Shown piece after piece: positions 53,322 through 60,988 of a stretch of 64,000 nucleotides of DNA (position 1 is its first letter; each line of letters begins with the position of its first letter). The position numbers were made by a program, and so were the translations under genes. The notes under the pieces are model-generated. The model worked only from the letters and a program-made list of their open reading frames with translations. It was not told the origin of the DNA and did no database searches. This DNA is from Timaviella obliquedivisa GSE-PSE-MK23-08B. Lineage in GTDB: Bacteria > Cyanobacteriota > Cyanobacteriia > Elainellales > Elainellaceae. The DNA is taken from the NCBI GenBank assembly GCA_019358855.1, contig JAHHII010000001.1:124001-188000 (forward strand), written 5' to 3'.

Positions 53322-55556
53322 ATGCCGCATCCTCTTTATGTCGCTTTCATTTGGCATCAGCATCAGCCGCTTTACAAGAGCCGCCTAGCGGGAGAATATC
53401 GCCTTCCTTGGGTGCGATTGCATGGTACGAAGGATTATTTAGATTTGGTGCTGATGTTGGAGCGGTATCCGAAGTTGCACCAAACGGTAAATTTGGTGCC
53501 TTCGTTGATGATGCAAATTGAAGATTATGTAGCAGGAACAGCGTTTGATCCCTACCTATCATTGGCGTTGATGCCGACAGAGATGTTAGAGCGGCAGCAA
53601 CGACGGTTTATTGTTGAACATTTTTTTGATGCTAATTATCGGACGTTGATTGCGCCCCATCCGCGCTATGCCGAACTGTACAATCAGCGGCAAGATAAAG
53701 GTCAGGATTGGTGTTTAGAGAATTGGACTTTGCAGGATTTTGGAGATCTGCTGGCTTGGCACAACTTGGCGTGGATTGATCCCCTATTTTGGCATGACCC
53801 AGAAATTGCTCAATGGCTAGAGCAGGGTAAAGGGTTTAACTTGAGCGATCGCCAGCGCATTTATTCCAAGCAACGCGAAATCCTCAGCCGCATCATTCCT
53901 CAACATCGCCTGATGCAAGAAACAGGACAGCTTGAGGTCACTACGACTCCTTATACTCACCCCATTCTGCCGCTGTTAGCCGATACTAATGCTGGACGAG
54001 TGGCAGTACCCAATATGACCTTGCCCCAGCAGCGCTTTCAATGGGAGGAGGATATTCCTCGGCATTTGAGCAAAGCCAAGGTTATGTACCAAGAGCGATT
54101 CGGCTGCAACCCTAGGGGGCTATGGCCTTCTGAACAGTCGGTTAGCCCGATTATTTTGCCCTATGTTGCGGAACAGGGTTTCCAATGGCTGTGTTCTGAT
54201 GAGGCGGTTTTGGGCTGGACGACGCAGCATTTCTTCCATCGAGATGGGTCGGGGACTGTCGAAGATCCAGAGTTGCTTTACCGTCCGTATCGTCTCAACA
54301 CGCCCAACGGTGATTTGTCGATCGTCTTCCGCGACCACCGCTTGTCTGACCTAGTAGGCTTTACCTACAGCGCTATGGAGCCGCAGAAGGCAGCAGCAGA
54401 TTTGGTAGGACATTTAGAATCGATCGCCCGTTCTCTGAAACATCATCAGCTTGAACAAAGCACGGTTTTAGAAAATCCTTGGCTGGTAACGATCGCCCTG
54501 GATGGCGAAAACTGCTGGGAATATTATGCGCAAGATGGTAAGCCGTTTTTAGAATCGCTCTACCAAAAGTTGAGCGACCATGACACTGTTGAACTAGTGA
54601 CGGTTTCAGAGTTTATTGAGAAATTTCCGGCAACCGTGACCCTGCCGAGCGATCGCCTCCACAGCGGCTCTTGGGTCGATGGCAACTTTACGACTTGGAT
54701 TGGTGATCCCGCCAAGAATCGCGCCTGGGATCTGCTAACCACTGCTCGCCAAGTATTAGCCAACCATCCCGAAGCCACTGAAGAAAATAATCCTGATGCC
54801 TGGGAAGCGTTGTATGCCGCAGAAGGCTCGGACTGGTTCTGGTGGTTTGGAGTGGGGCATAGCTCTAACCAAGATGCCATGTTCGACCAGCTATTCCGCG
54901 AACATTTGGCGGCTTTGTACGAATCTCTGAATGAACCTGTCCCTGTCGAAATTCGTCGCCCTATAGAAGTTCACACCGCCCAAGGTGCTCACAACCCTAG
55001 CGGCTTCATTCACCCTATCGTGGATGGCAATGGCAATGAGCAAGATTGGGATAAAGCCGGGCGCATTGATATTGGCGGTACTCGGGGCACGATGCACCAA
55101 AGCAGCACTGTTCAGCGCCTCTGGTATGGGGTCGATCACCTCAACCTGTATTTGCGCCTGGACTTTAAGCCTGGAGCCAAGCCCGGAGCCGATTTTCCGC
55201 CTGAGCTTCATCTGCTTTGGTTTTATCCCGATCGCCAGATGAAGAATAGTCCCGCCCCGATCGCCGAACTGCCCGACGAACTACCTGTCAGCTATCTATT
55301 CCACCACCATCTGGGTGTTCATCTCACAACTCAATCAACCTGGTTTCAAGAAGCCGTCGAGAATTATCAGTGGCACTCACGCCCCACTCGCGCCCAGGTT
55401 GCTTTCAACACCTGCCTAGAGATTGCCTTGCCTTGGGCAGATCTGCATCAGGTCGAACCAGACTGGGCGCTCCGTCTAGTTGTCGTTTTAGCCGATGAGG
55501 GGCGCTACATCGGATCAATTCCAGAAGATTCACTGCTTTCCATAGATGTTCCTTAA
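53322..55556 (+). CDS. Glycoside hydrolase family 57 protein
   Basis: A 744-residue GH57 enzyme (alpha-amylase/4-alpha-glucanotransferase/branching enzyme family). The five family motifs can be followed: AFIWHQHQPLY (8-18), a TTPYTHPILPLL block (about 208-219), GLWPSEQSV with the likely nucleophile Glu (about 264-272), WLCSDEAVLGW and IALDGENCWEYY with the acid/base Asp (about 390-401). Residues about 540-744 form a C-terminal beta-rich domain with DUF1925/1926-like features. Probably acts on glycogen or a related glucan. The stop overlaps the convergent gene by four bases. Confidence 0.9.
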   Translation: MPHPLYVAFIWHQHQPLYKSRLAGEYRLPWVRLHGTKDYLDLVLMLERYPKLHQTVNLVPSLMMQIEDYVAGTAFDPYLSLALMPTEMLERQQRRFIVEHFFDANYRTLIAPHPRYAELYNQRQDKGQDWCLENWTLQDFGDLLAWHNLAWIDPLFWHDPEIAQWLEQGKGFNLSDRQRIYSKQREILSRIIPQHRLMQETGQLEVTTTPYTHPILPLLADTNAGRVAVPNMTLPQQRFQWEEDIPRHLSKAKVMYQERFGCNPRGLWPSEQSVSPIILPYVAEQGFQWLCSDEAVLGWTTQHFFHRDGSGTVEDPELLYRPYRLNTPNGDLSIVFRDHRLSDLVGFTYSAMEPQKAAADLVGHLESIARSLKHHQLEQSTVLENPWLVTIALDGENCWEYYAQDGKPFLESLYQKLSDHDTVELVTVSEFIEKFPATVTLPSDRLHSGSWVDGNFTTWIGDPAKNRAWDLLTTARQVLANHPEATEENNPDAWEALYAAEGSDWFWWFGVGHSSNQDAMFDQLFREHLAALYESLNEPVPVEIRRPIEVHTAQGAHNPSGFIHPIVDGNGNEQDWDKAGRIDIGGTRGTMHQSSTVQRLWYGVDHLNLYLRLDFKPGAKPGADFPPELHLLWFYPDRQMKNSPAPIAELPDELPVSYLFHHHLGVHLTTQSTWFQEAVENYQWHSRPTRAQVAFNTCLEIALPWADLHQVEPDWALRLVVVLADEGRYIGSIPEDSLLSIDVP

Positions 55557-58500
55557 ATTCCCCAGTTACCCCACTCGTCTTGTGCTTCTTCCTTCGTATT
55601 GGTATTGCGGGAAGGAGTTTCACGTTTGAAGTTGAGATGGACAGAGCGATTCTGTTCGCCATCGGCGGCGATCGCCATGATTGGGAAATCTAAAACGCCA
55701 TCTTGGAAGGATAGTTGAATTCGGAAGGTGCCATCTGGGTTAAGTTGAATCGGCTGACCGCCAATGGTTAACTTTGCATCTGGTTCAGTGGCACCGTAAA
55801 CGATGAGTTCGGCATCGGCTACCAGCCAGAACTGGCGAGGACGAATAGGTGGAATAGAGGCAAAGCCAATCCCCGACATCATGCCAATTCCTGACATGCC
55901 AATCCCCGACATATTCTGCCCTGACATCATCCCAATACCTGACATCCCTACTCCCGACATGCCCATTCCGATTCCAACCCCCGACATCCCTACTCCTGAC
56001 ATGCCCATTCCGATTCCAACCCCCGACATCCCTACTCCTGACATGCCCATTCCGATTCCAACCCCAGACATCCCCACTCCTGACATGCCCATCCCGATTC
56101 CAATCCCCGACATCCCTACTCCCGACATGCCCATTCCAATTCCAACCCCAGACATCCCTACTCCCGACATGCCCATCCCAATTCCAACCCCAGACATCCC
56201 CACTCCCGACATGCCAACGCCTGACTGTGTGACAAATGAGCTAACCGAGGGAACCTGTTGCACAGAGCCAAAGATAGAGCCTGCGACCCGCTGAGCCTCG
56301 GCAGCCTGAGCTAAGTGATAGGTGGTGGGAATGGTTTGGAAAGTGCGGCTGCTTCTAGGAGGAGAGAGTTCTAAGAAGGTTTTGTCTTTAAGAGTGTCAT
56401 CCCAATTCAGGGTTATTTCCTGATCATCCACCCAATCGGAAGGATAGACAGGTGGAATGCGGATGGGGAGCGATCGCGCCAGCAACAACCACTGACCATC
56501 GGCAGTCAGATAACCAATCTCGGCTCGATAATCGCGATCGCTTACAGGCACTGGCAAGTACCAATCGCGCGCAAACTCTTCGCACTCAAACTGCTGCAAG
56601 CTGTGAGAATTGGTCACCGTCAGGTCAATATCGGTCACATCATAAAGCCGTAACGCCAACCGTGTACCGCCTTGCCGCCGCACTTCTTCCCGGTGCGACT
56701 GAGGCACATCCCAGTAGGCATAAGCCCAATGAGGATCACGAGGGATCAGAACAATCTGGCTTTCACCATAGCCATCGGGCAGGTCAGGCAGACCTACATC
56801 AACTGCTGCTAGTTCTTCGCGGGTTAAGTCGTTTTGCCCCACGTCAAACCTGGCAGCTTCGACAGCAGATTGAGCATCGTCTAGGGTGGCTGAAGGGGGC
56901 TGGACTGATTGAGAGGACGGTGATAGAGAGGACGGTGATGGAGAGGACGGTGATGGAGAGGACGGTGTAAAACGAGAAGTAATAGCGGCTCCTGCGATCG
57001 CCGCACCCGCCACGCCCGTTACATCCGCCAAGTCAGTATTCCAAAGAGGTTCTTCACTTGCAGATTCTTCAATAGGTGTTGGAACAGAAGCTTCTGCTGC
57101 TGACGTTTCCATCTCAATGGGAACCTCAGCTATAGGCTCCTGCACAACAGGCTCCTGCACTACGGGTGATACAGGTTCTTCTACTTTAGGCTCTTGTCCC
57201 ACGGACGCTTCTACTAAAGGCGCTTGCGCAGATCCTTCAGTCTCTACTACCACTGCCTCAGGCGTAGACTCTTCAGGCAGAGGTGCTTCGTCGTCCCAAG
57301 GATTCGCTTCAACAGGGACATCTCTTCGAGGAATTGCCGACAGACCCGCGATCGCAGCGGCTCCAGCCGCTGCACCCATTGCTAACCCACTGACTCCAAA
57401 CCTCTGAGATTCCTCACTTGCAGGCACCTCTCCTGAAGGCTCGCTTGTCAAAGGCTCGCTTGTCAAAGGCTCGCTTGTCAAAGGCTCGCTTGTCAAAGGC
57501 TCACTTGTTGAAGACTGAGTCGTCGATGTTTCTGGATGATTTCCACCATTCACACCATTAATTGCCACCCGATCGGCAGAAATAACCGATCCGGCTCTTT
57601 CTGCCAAACCCGCTCCATCAGTTGTGTTAGGAGGAGGTTCCACACTGACTGACTCTGTAGGTAACGGAGAGGTCGTTGCCTGAACCGAGGTGCGGCGGCG
57701 CTTAAGCCACCATCCCAGCAACAAGCCCAGTAAGGGTAATAGCAACCATCCTAACCAGGATGGTGTGTCTGCCGAATCGGGAGGTAGGGTGGCGACGGGC
57801 GCAGGTGCCTGGGTGACAACAGTATTTGGGTCAGTATTTGGGTCAGGAGTGGCAACAGCATTGGGATCAGGAGTGACAGAGGCTACTAGAGGCTGATCTG
57901 CTGGGGAAGTTCCTGCTGCTGGGGAAGCCCCTGAATTGGTTGCGGGGTCAGATGCGATCGCAGCAGCCTGTGCCGATCCGATGGCGGCTTGTCCTATGGC
58001 AGCCGTTGCCAGACCCAAGAACGTGGCTGCTGCTGGGCTGGGTGCAGTGCCCTGATAGACATACGCAAGCGGTTGGGAAAAAGGATAGCGTTGGTCAGAG
58101 GGCAGAACATCGTGCATCGGTACAATGCGCGCGCCTGGATAATCTTCTGGGCTAGCGTTTGGGTTGGCGATCGCGTAGCCAATTCCATCTGAGCCTAATT
58201 CTTTTAAGACCGTTGCTGTCGTATCATCAGTAAGCTTGACAGCGCTGGTTGCCGACTCAAACGGGCGGTTCTTAAAGACAGGATAGCGGCTGAAGGCGGT
58301 GCGAGTATCGCTGGAAACAGGGCGATCGACCACTCGAATAGCACCGGGAGCGCCTCCCACTTGTGACCAGTCTGTAATTTCGCCACGGAAAATTTGGGCA
58401 AATTGTGAGGTCGTTAAACTGCCTTGAAAAGCATTCTCTTCACCCACCAAGATCGCAATTTTGTTGCGACTCACGGGAATTTCTACCAACCCCTGAGCCT

Positions 58501-58852
58501 TTTCAGCATCGGTCAAAGGACGACCGATCGCCGCTAAGTCAACGTTGCCAGCTAACAAAGCCTGAATGCCTTCATCAGTTCCGGTGTATTTCACATCAAC
58601 CGTTGTTCCTGCATACTGACTCTCAAACTTTTGTTTAAGCGCAGTATTGGCGATCGTCATGCTAGTAGAACCCTCAATTTTGACGGTTGTCTCAGGCGAC
58701 ACCGAAGGTTGCAGTGGGAAAGGAGGGGTAGATTGCGCTAAGAGCGGACTCGTCAACAGAGGCAGACGATTTGCTAAAGCTTTGGGCACTCCTGCAACTG
58801 AAAGCAGCAGAGCCAACGTCAATACAGAGGAACTTCTTTTTTGAAAGGTCAT
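55553..58852 (-). CDS. Mosaic protein: phosphate-binding-like domain, membrane anchor, DUF4912, Gly-Met repeats
   Basis: A 1099-residue protein. Signal peptide about 1-28. A PstS-like periplasmic-binding domain (about 55-290) has VKIEGSTSMTIANTALKQKF and VDLAAIGRPLTDAEKAQG, but the phosphate loop SGSGT is replaced by PVSSDTRTAF. A membrane helix (about 365-386) is followed by an Arg stop. A low-complexity stalk carries SEPLT and SPSSP repeats (about 430-680). DUF4912 lies about 690-815 (IVLIPRDPHWAYAYWDVP). Gly-Met repeats (about 880-996) consist of six copies of 14 residues, and a beta-rich tail (about 1010-1075) has AELIVYGATEPDAKLTIGG. DUF4912 proteins are common in cyanobacteria, but the assembly is unusual. 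If the receptor domain faces the periplasm, DUF4912 should lie in the cytoplasm. Function unknown. Confidence 0.8.
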   Translation of the reverse strand: MTFQKRSSSVLTLALLLSVAGVPKALANRLPLLTSPLLAQSTPPFPLQPSVSPETTVKIEGSTSMTIANTALKQKFESQYAGTTVDVKYTGTDEGIQALLAGNVDLAAIGRPLTDAEKAQGLVEIPVSRNKIAILVGEENAFQGSLTTSQFAQIFRGEITDWSQVGGAPGAIRVVDRPVSSDTRTAFSRYPVFKNRPFESATSAVKLTDDTTATVLKELGSDGIGYAIANPNASPEDYPGARIVPMHDVLPSDQRYPFSQPLAYVYQGTAPSPAAATFLGLATAAIGQAAIGSAQAAAIASDPATNSGASPAAGTSPADQPLVASVTPDPNAVATPDPNTDPNTVVTQAPAPVATLPPDSADTPSWLGWLLLPLLGLLLGWWLKRRRTSVQATTSPLPTESVSVEPPPNTTDGAGLAERAGSVISADRVAINGVNGGNHPETSTTQSSTSEPLTSEPLTSEPLTSEPLTSEPSGEVPASEESQRFGVSGLAMGAAAGAAAIAGLSAIPRRDVPVEANPWDDEAPLPEESTPEAVVVETEGSAQAPLVEASVGQEPKVEEPVSPVVQEPVVQEPIAEVPIEMETSAAEASVPTPIEESASEEPLWNTDLADVTGVAGAAIAGAAITSRFTPSSPSPSSPSPSSLSPSSQSVQPPSATLDDAQSAVEAARFDVGQNDLTREELAAVDVGLPDLPDGYGESQIVLIPRDPHWAYAYWDVPQSHREEVRRQGGTRLALRLYDVTDIDLTVTNSHSLQQFECEEFARDWYLPVPVSDRDYRAEIGYLTADGQWLLLARSLPIRIPPVYPSDWVDDQEITLNWDDTLKDKTFLELSPPRSSRTFQTIPTTYHLAQAAEAQRVAGSIFGSVQQVPSVSSFVTQSGVGMSGVGMSGVGIGMGMSGVGMSGVGIGMGMSGVGMSGIGIGMGMSGVGMSGVGIGMGMSGVGMSGVGIGMGMSGVGMSGVGIGMGMSGVGMSGIGMMSGQNMSGIGMSGIGMMSGIGFASIPPIRPRQFWLVADAELIVYGATEPDAKLTIGGQPIQLNPDGTFRIQLSFQDGVLDFPIMAIAADGEQNRSVHLNFKRETPSRNTNTKEEAQDEWGNWGI
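55959..56210 (-). repeat. 42-bp coding tandem repeat (Gly-Met), six copies
   Basis: Six head-to-tail units begin at 55959, 56001, 56043, 56085, 56127 and 56169. Each encodes GVGMSGVGIGMGMS with a few Val/Ile changes. Synonymous differences between units show that they have been kept by selection or have had time to diverge. Confidence 0.95.
56911..56968 (-). repeat. 15-bp coding tandem repeat (Ser-Pro-Ser-Ser-Pro)
   Basis: The unit gagaggacggtgatg occurs about four times (56911, 56926, 56941, then a partial at 56956), encoding a SPSSP stalk segment. Confidence 0.9.
57436..57510 (-). repeat. 15-bp coding tandem repeat (Ser-Glu-Pro-Leu-Thr), five copies
   Basis: The unit aaggctcgcttgtca occurs five times from 57436, the last with two changes, encoding SEPLT repeats in the stalk after the membrane anchor. 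Near identity suggests recent expansion. Confidence 0.95.
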
Positions 58853-58890
58853 AAAGAATATACAGGCGAAATTTAGATAGCTCTATTAGC

Positions 58891-58937
58891 AGTTAATTTT
58901 TGCACAAGGTCATTGTAAAAAAGTTAATTTTTACACA
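58891..58937 (-). promoter_or_regulatory. Direct repeats upstream of the mosaic gene
   Basis: agttaatttttgcaca (58891-58906) and agttaatttttacaca (58922-58937) match at 15 of 16 positions and start 31 bases apart, about three helical turns. They lie 39-85 bases before the start codon at 58852, on the minus strand reading TGTG(C/T)AAAAATTAACT. Likely binding sites for a regulator; a PhoB (Pho box) role is suggested by the PstS-like domain but the spacing does not match the usual Pho box. Confidence 0.5.
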
Positions 58938-59013
58938 TCAATTTGCGAACTAATTAATTTTCCGTCTATTTTGATAGCGTTATGGGCCGCTTTCCCTTCG
59001 TGTCACGCTGTAT

Positions 59014-59424
59014 ATGACTCGCCCCGAAGACTTACCCAAAGAATTACTACCAGATTCTCAAACCCAATTTCAACAGCAAGTTCTTAGACTGCATCAGGTT
59101 ACAGTGTATAGCCGCTGGTTGTTTGTCGCCCTGCTTTGGCTGTTCATTGCTCCACTTTGCTTGTGGCATTTACGCTCTGAAATTGAGCTATGGCTCGATT
59201 ATTTTACCTGGACGGCTGTCCGTTATACGATCATCTACAATCGGGTTGCCTCGATTGGACTGGCGCTCTGTGTGGCTTGGACAATGAGCGTTTTACTGTG
59301 GCAAAGCCGTAATATTGTGCAAGGAATTTCGGCAGAGGAATGGCGATCGCTAGAAAAACAGGTTCTCAGAATTCGCCAACAAGGTAAAAGTCATCCTCTT
59401 TGGAAATGGGTTTGTAAACCCTAA
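59014..59424 (+). CDS. Small two-helix membrane protein, unknown function
   Basis: A 136-residue protein from an ATG at 59014, with two membrane helices (about 34-52, SRWLFVALLWLFIAPLCLW, and about 78-98) and a C-terminal charged helix (EEWRSLEKQVLRIRQQG). It looks like a conserved cyanobacterial membrane protein, but I do not recognise a family name. It is divergent from the mosaic gene. Confidence 0.6.
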   Translation: MTRPEDLPKELLPDSQTQFQQQVLRLHQVTVYSRWLFVALLWLFIAPLCLWHLRSEIELWLDYFTWTAVRYTIIYNRVASIGLALCVAWTMSVLLWQSRNIVQGISAEEWRSLEKQVLRIRQQGKSHPLWKWVCKP

Positions 59425-59463
59425 AAACTGCTGGCTTGGGCGGGGATTTAATAGAACTAGAAT

Positions 59464-60162
59464 TTATGGCGGACAAATCAATTTTGTAAAATCGCACTTA
59501 TAGAGATGAGTTTGTTGCCAACTGAGCGGAATTTCTAACAAGTCGCGAGTTCCGGTGAAGGCTTGCCCCACAAACAGCAACAGCGCAATACAGTTAAGTA
59601 CGATGTGAATATTGCGCCAGCGATTTGTCCGATCTTGGTAGATGTCAGGAAAAATGGCAAGGGAAAAAATCATCAGCATTGCTGCGGCAATGCCGTAGTA
59701 GTAGTGCGAGACATACCACTCGTAGCCCCGTCGAAAGACCTCGGGTTGGCAACCCAGCAAAATCAGCCCCATGCTTGTTAATGAGGCAAAGATTCCTCTC
59801 CAAAGTTTGGGACGCGCCTGGTTGAGAATGACGAGAGAGGCGATCGTCAGGGGGAAAAGCAAGACCACGAAGGTAAAGCGAGTTGCGTCTTTTGTCCAGG
59901 TTTGATCGGGGATCATTTTGGAGAAAATAGGATGCGCTACTCCAATTAACACTAGCCCCACGACTGAATTGCTAAGCCATTGCCCTAACTTAAGATGTTC
60001 AGAACCGACGTTAGACGGAATTTTTCCTTTGGTGCCGTCTGCTGCTTTAAGGCGACGTTGGCGGGTTTGCCAAGCGTAGTTAACCACTATGCCAATAATA
60101 GGAAATACAAAAAAGATGGCGATCGCCGGATGAACTAACCCTGCAATATCTTTCGCGCCCAT
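59464..60162 (-). CDS. DUF4079 membrane protein
   Basis: A 232-residue DUF4079 protein with about six membrane helices (for example GLVHPAIAIFFVFPIIGIVV at 8-27). Some cyanobacterial members resemble b-type cytochrome fragments; His residues occur in the first and later helices (LVHPA, GVAHPIF, VSHYYYG), which might bind haem, but that is inference. I start at the ATG at 60162 (GAAGAGG upstream), since earlier codons run through the hairpin at 60206-60257. Downstream of the DM13 gene on the same strand. Confidence 0.8.
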   Translation of the reverse strand: MGAKDIAGLVHPAIAIFFVFPIIGIVVNYAWQTRQRRLKAADGTKGKIPSNVGSEHLKLGQWLSNSVVGLVLIGVAHPIFSKMIPDQTWTKDATRFTFVVLLFPLTIASLVILNQARPKLWRGIFASLTSMGLILLGCQPEVFRRGYEWYVSHYYYGIAAAMLMIFSLAIFPDIYQDRTNRWRNIHIVLNCIALLLFVGQAFTGTRDLLEIPLSWQQTHLYKCDFTKLICPP

Positions 60163-60205
60163 ATCAAGCCTCTTCGTCTCAAAAGTGTTCTCGTTCCCAG
60201 CATTC

Positions 60206-60257
60206 ATGCTTCCAGCAGGTGCTTTTGCGAAATCACAAAAGCACCTGCTGGAAGCAT
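60206..60257. repeat. Perfect 22-bp inverted repeat (hairpin)
   Basis: Two 22-base arms, atgcttccagcaggtgcttttg (60206-60227) and its exact complement (60236-60257), are separated by eight bases (cgaaatca). It lies between DM13 and DUF4079. There is no T-tract on the minus strand, so it is not a canonical terminator; it may be an RNA-stability element or a mobile-element remnant. Confidence 0.93.
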
Positions 60258-60285
60258 AGCGCAATCAATACTTATAATGATCCAC

Positions 60286-60777
60286 TTACAATGAAGTAAA
60301 GGGTGCGTAGCCGAACGTAGCGTTAAATTGACGACACCAGATTACCGCTGATTGAAAGTTGGCTAAGTCTACATCATCGGGAATGGCATAGCGCTGTTCG
60401 CCTTTAACGCTTTGTAATCTGCCCAAACTAATATAGTTCTGCGCATCATAAGTTTGGGGCATTTGATCTCGGTGCAGCAACACAAATAAATCGGGACCTT
60501 CATCCGACTTAAACGCTTGATCAAACACCAAATAACGCTTGCCGTTTTCTGTCACAATCCTCGCTGTGCCCTCAGTTGGATGCTCGGAGGCAACGAATTG
60601 ACCGGATTGAGCTACCGGAGATGCAGCAAATATCTGCGGTTGAGTTGGGTTTGAGATCACAGACGAGGGGGTGACTGCCTCTGTAGGCTGAAGGGCGGCT
60701 TCATTTCGAGTGCAAGCTATGGTAAGGGTAGCAACAGCGACGATCGCTCCTAGCGTCAGGTACTTTAATGTCATCAT
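60286..60777 (-). CDS. DM13-domain lipoprotein
   Basis: A 163-residue lipoprotein (signal ending TLTIAC, Cys about 22) with a C-terminal DM13 domain (about 58-160): GQFVASEHPTEGTARIVTEN, YLVFDQAFKSDEGPDLFVLL and AVIWCRQFNATFGYAPF with Cys 148. DM13 is proposed to act in electron transfer through its conserved Cys; cytochrome-like DUF4079 lies next to it on the same strand. ATG start at 60777 with AGGGAA upstream. Confidence 0.88.
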   Translation of the reverse strand: MMTLKYLTLGAIVAVATLTIACTRNEAALQPTEAVTPSSVISNPTQPQIFAASPVAQSGQFVASEHPTEGTARIVTENGKRYLVFDQAFKSDEGPDLFVLLHRDQMPQTYDAQNYISLGRLQSVKGEQRYAIPDDVDLANFQSAVIWCRQFNATFGYAPFTSL

Positions 60778-60988
60778 GATTCAATTTCCCTAGTTCAGTT
60801 TTTAGTTAATTCTTCGTGTATCTCTCGGTTCTATTACAGCCGTAAGTAAACTTTAAGCAGTCAGGTTAAACCTAGAATGATTTTTAGCTGAGAAATAAAA
60901 GGAAAATTTTCGCTCGTTTTCTCAGATAATTTTCATCGGGTTCTCATCTTGATTTGAGAGCTTGAGAATTTGATTAAGGACAAATTTA

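Noticed and set aside
52976-53323. Minus-strand 115-codon frame between nfu and GH57
   Set aside because: Most of it runs through the palindromic repeat copy C and the HIP1 cluster; no family match.
55803-56294. Plus-strand frame with repeated Pro-Ile-Pro/Pro-Asp-Met units
   Set aside because: Exact antisense of the Gly-Met coding repeat; opened by composition only.
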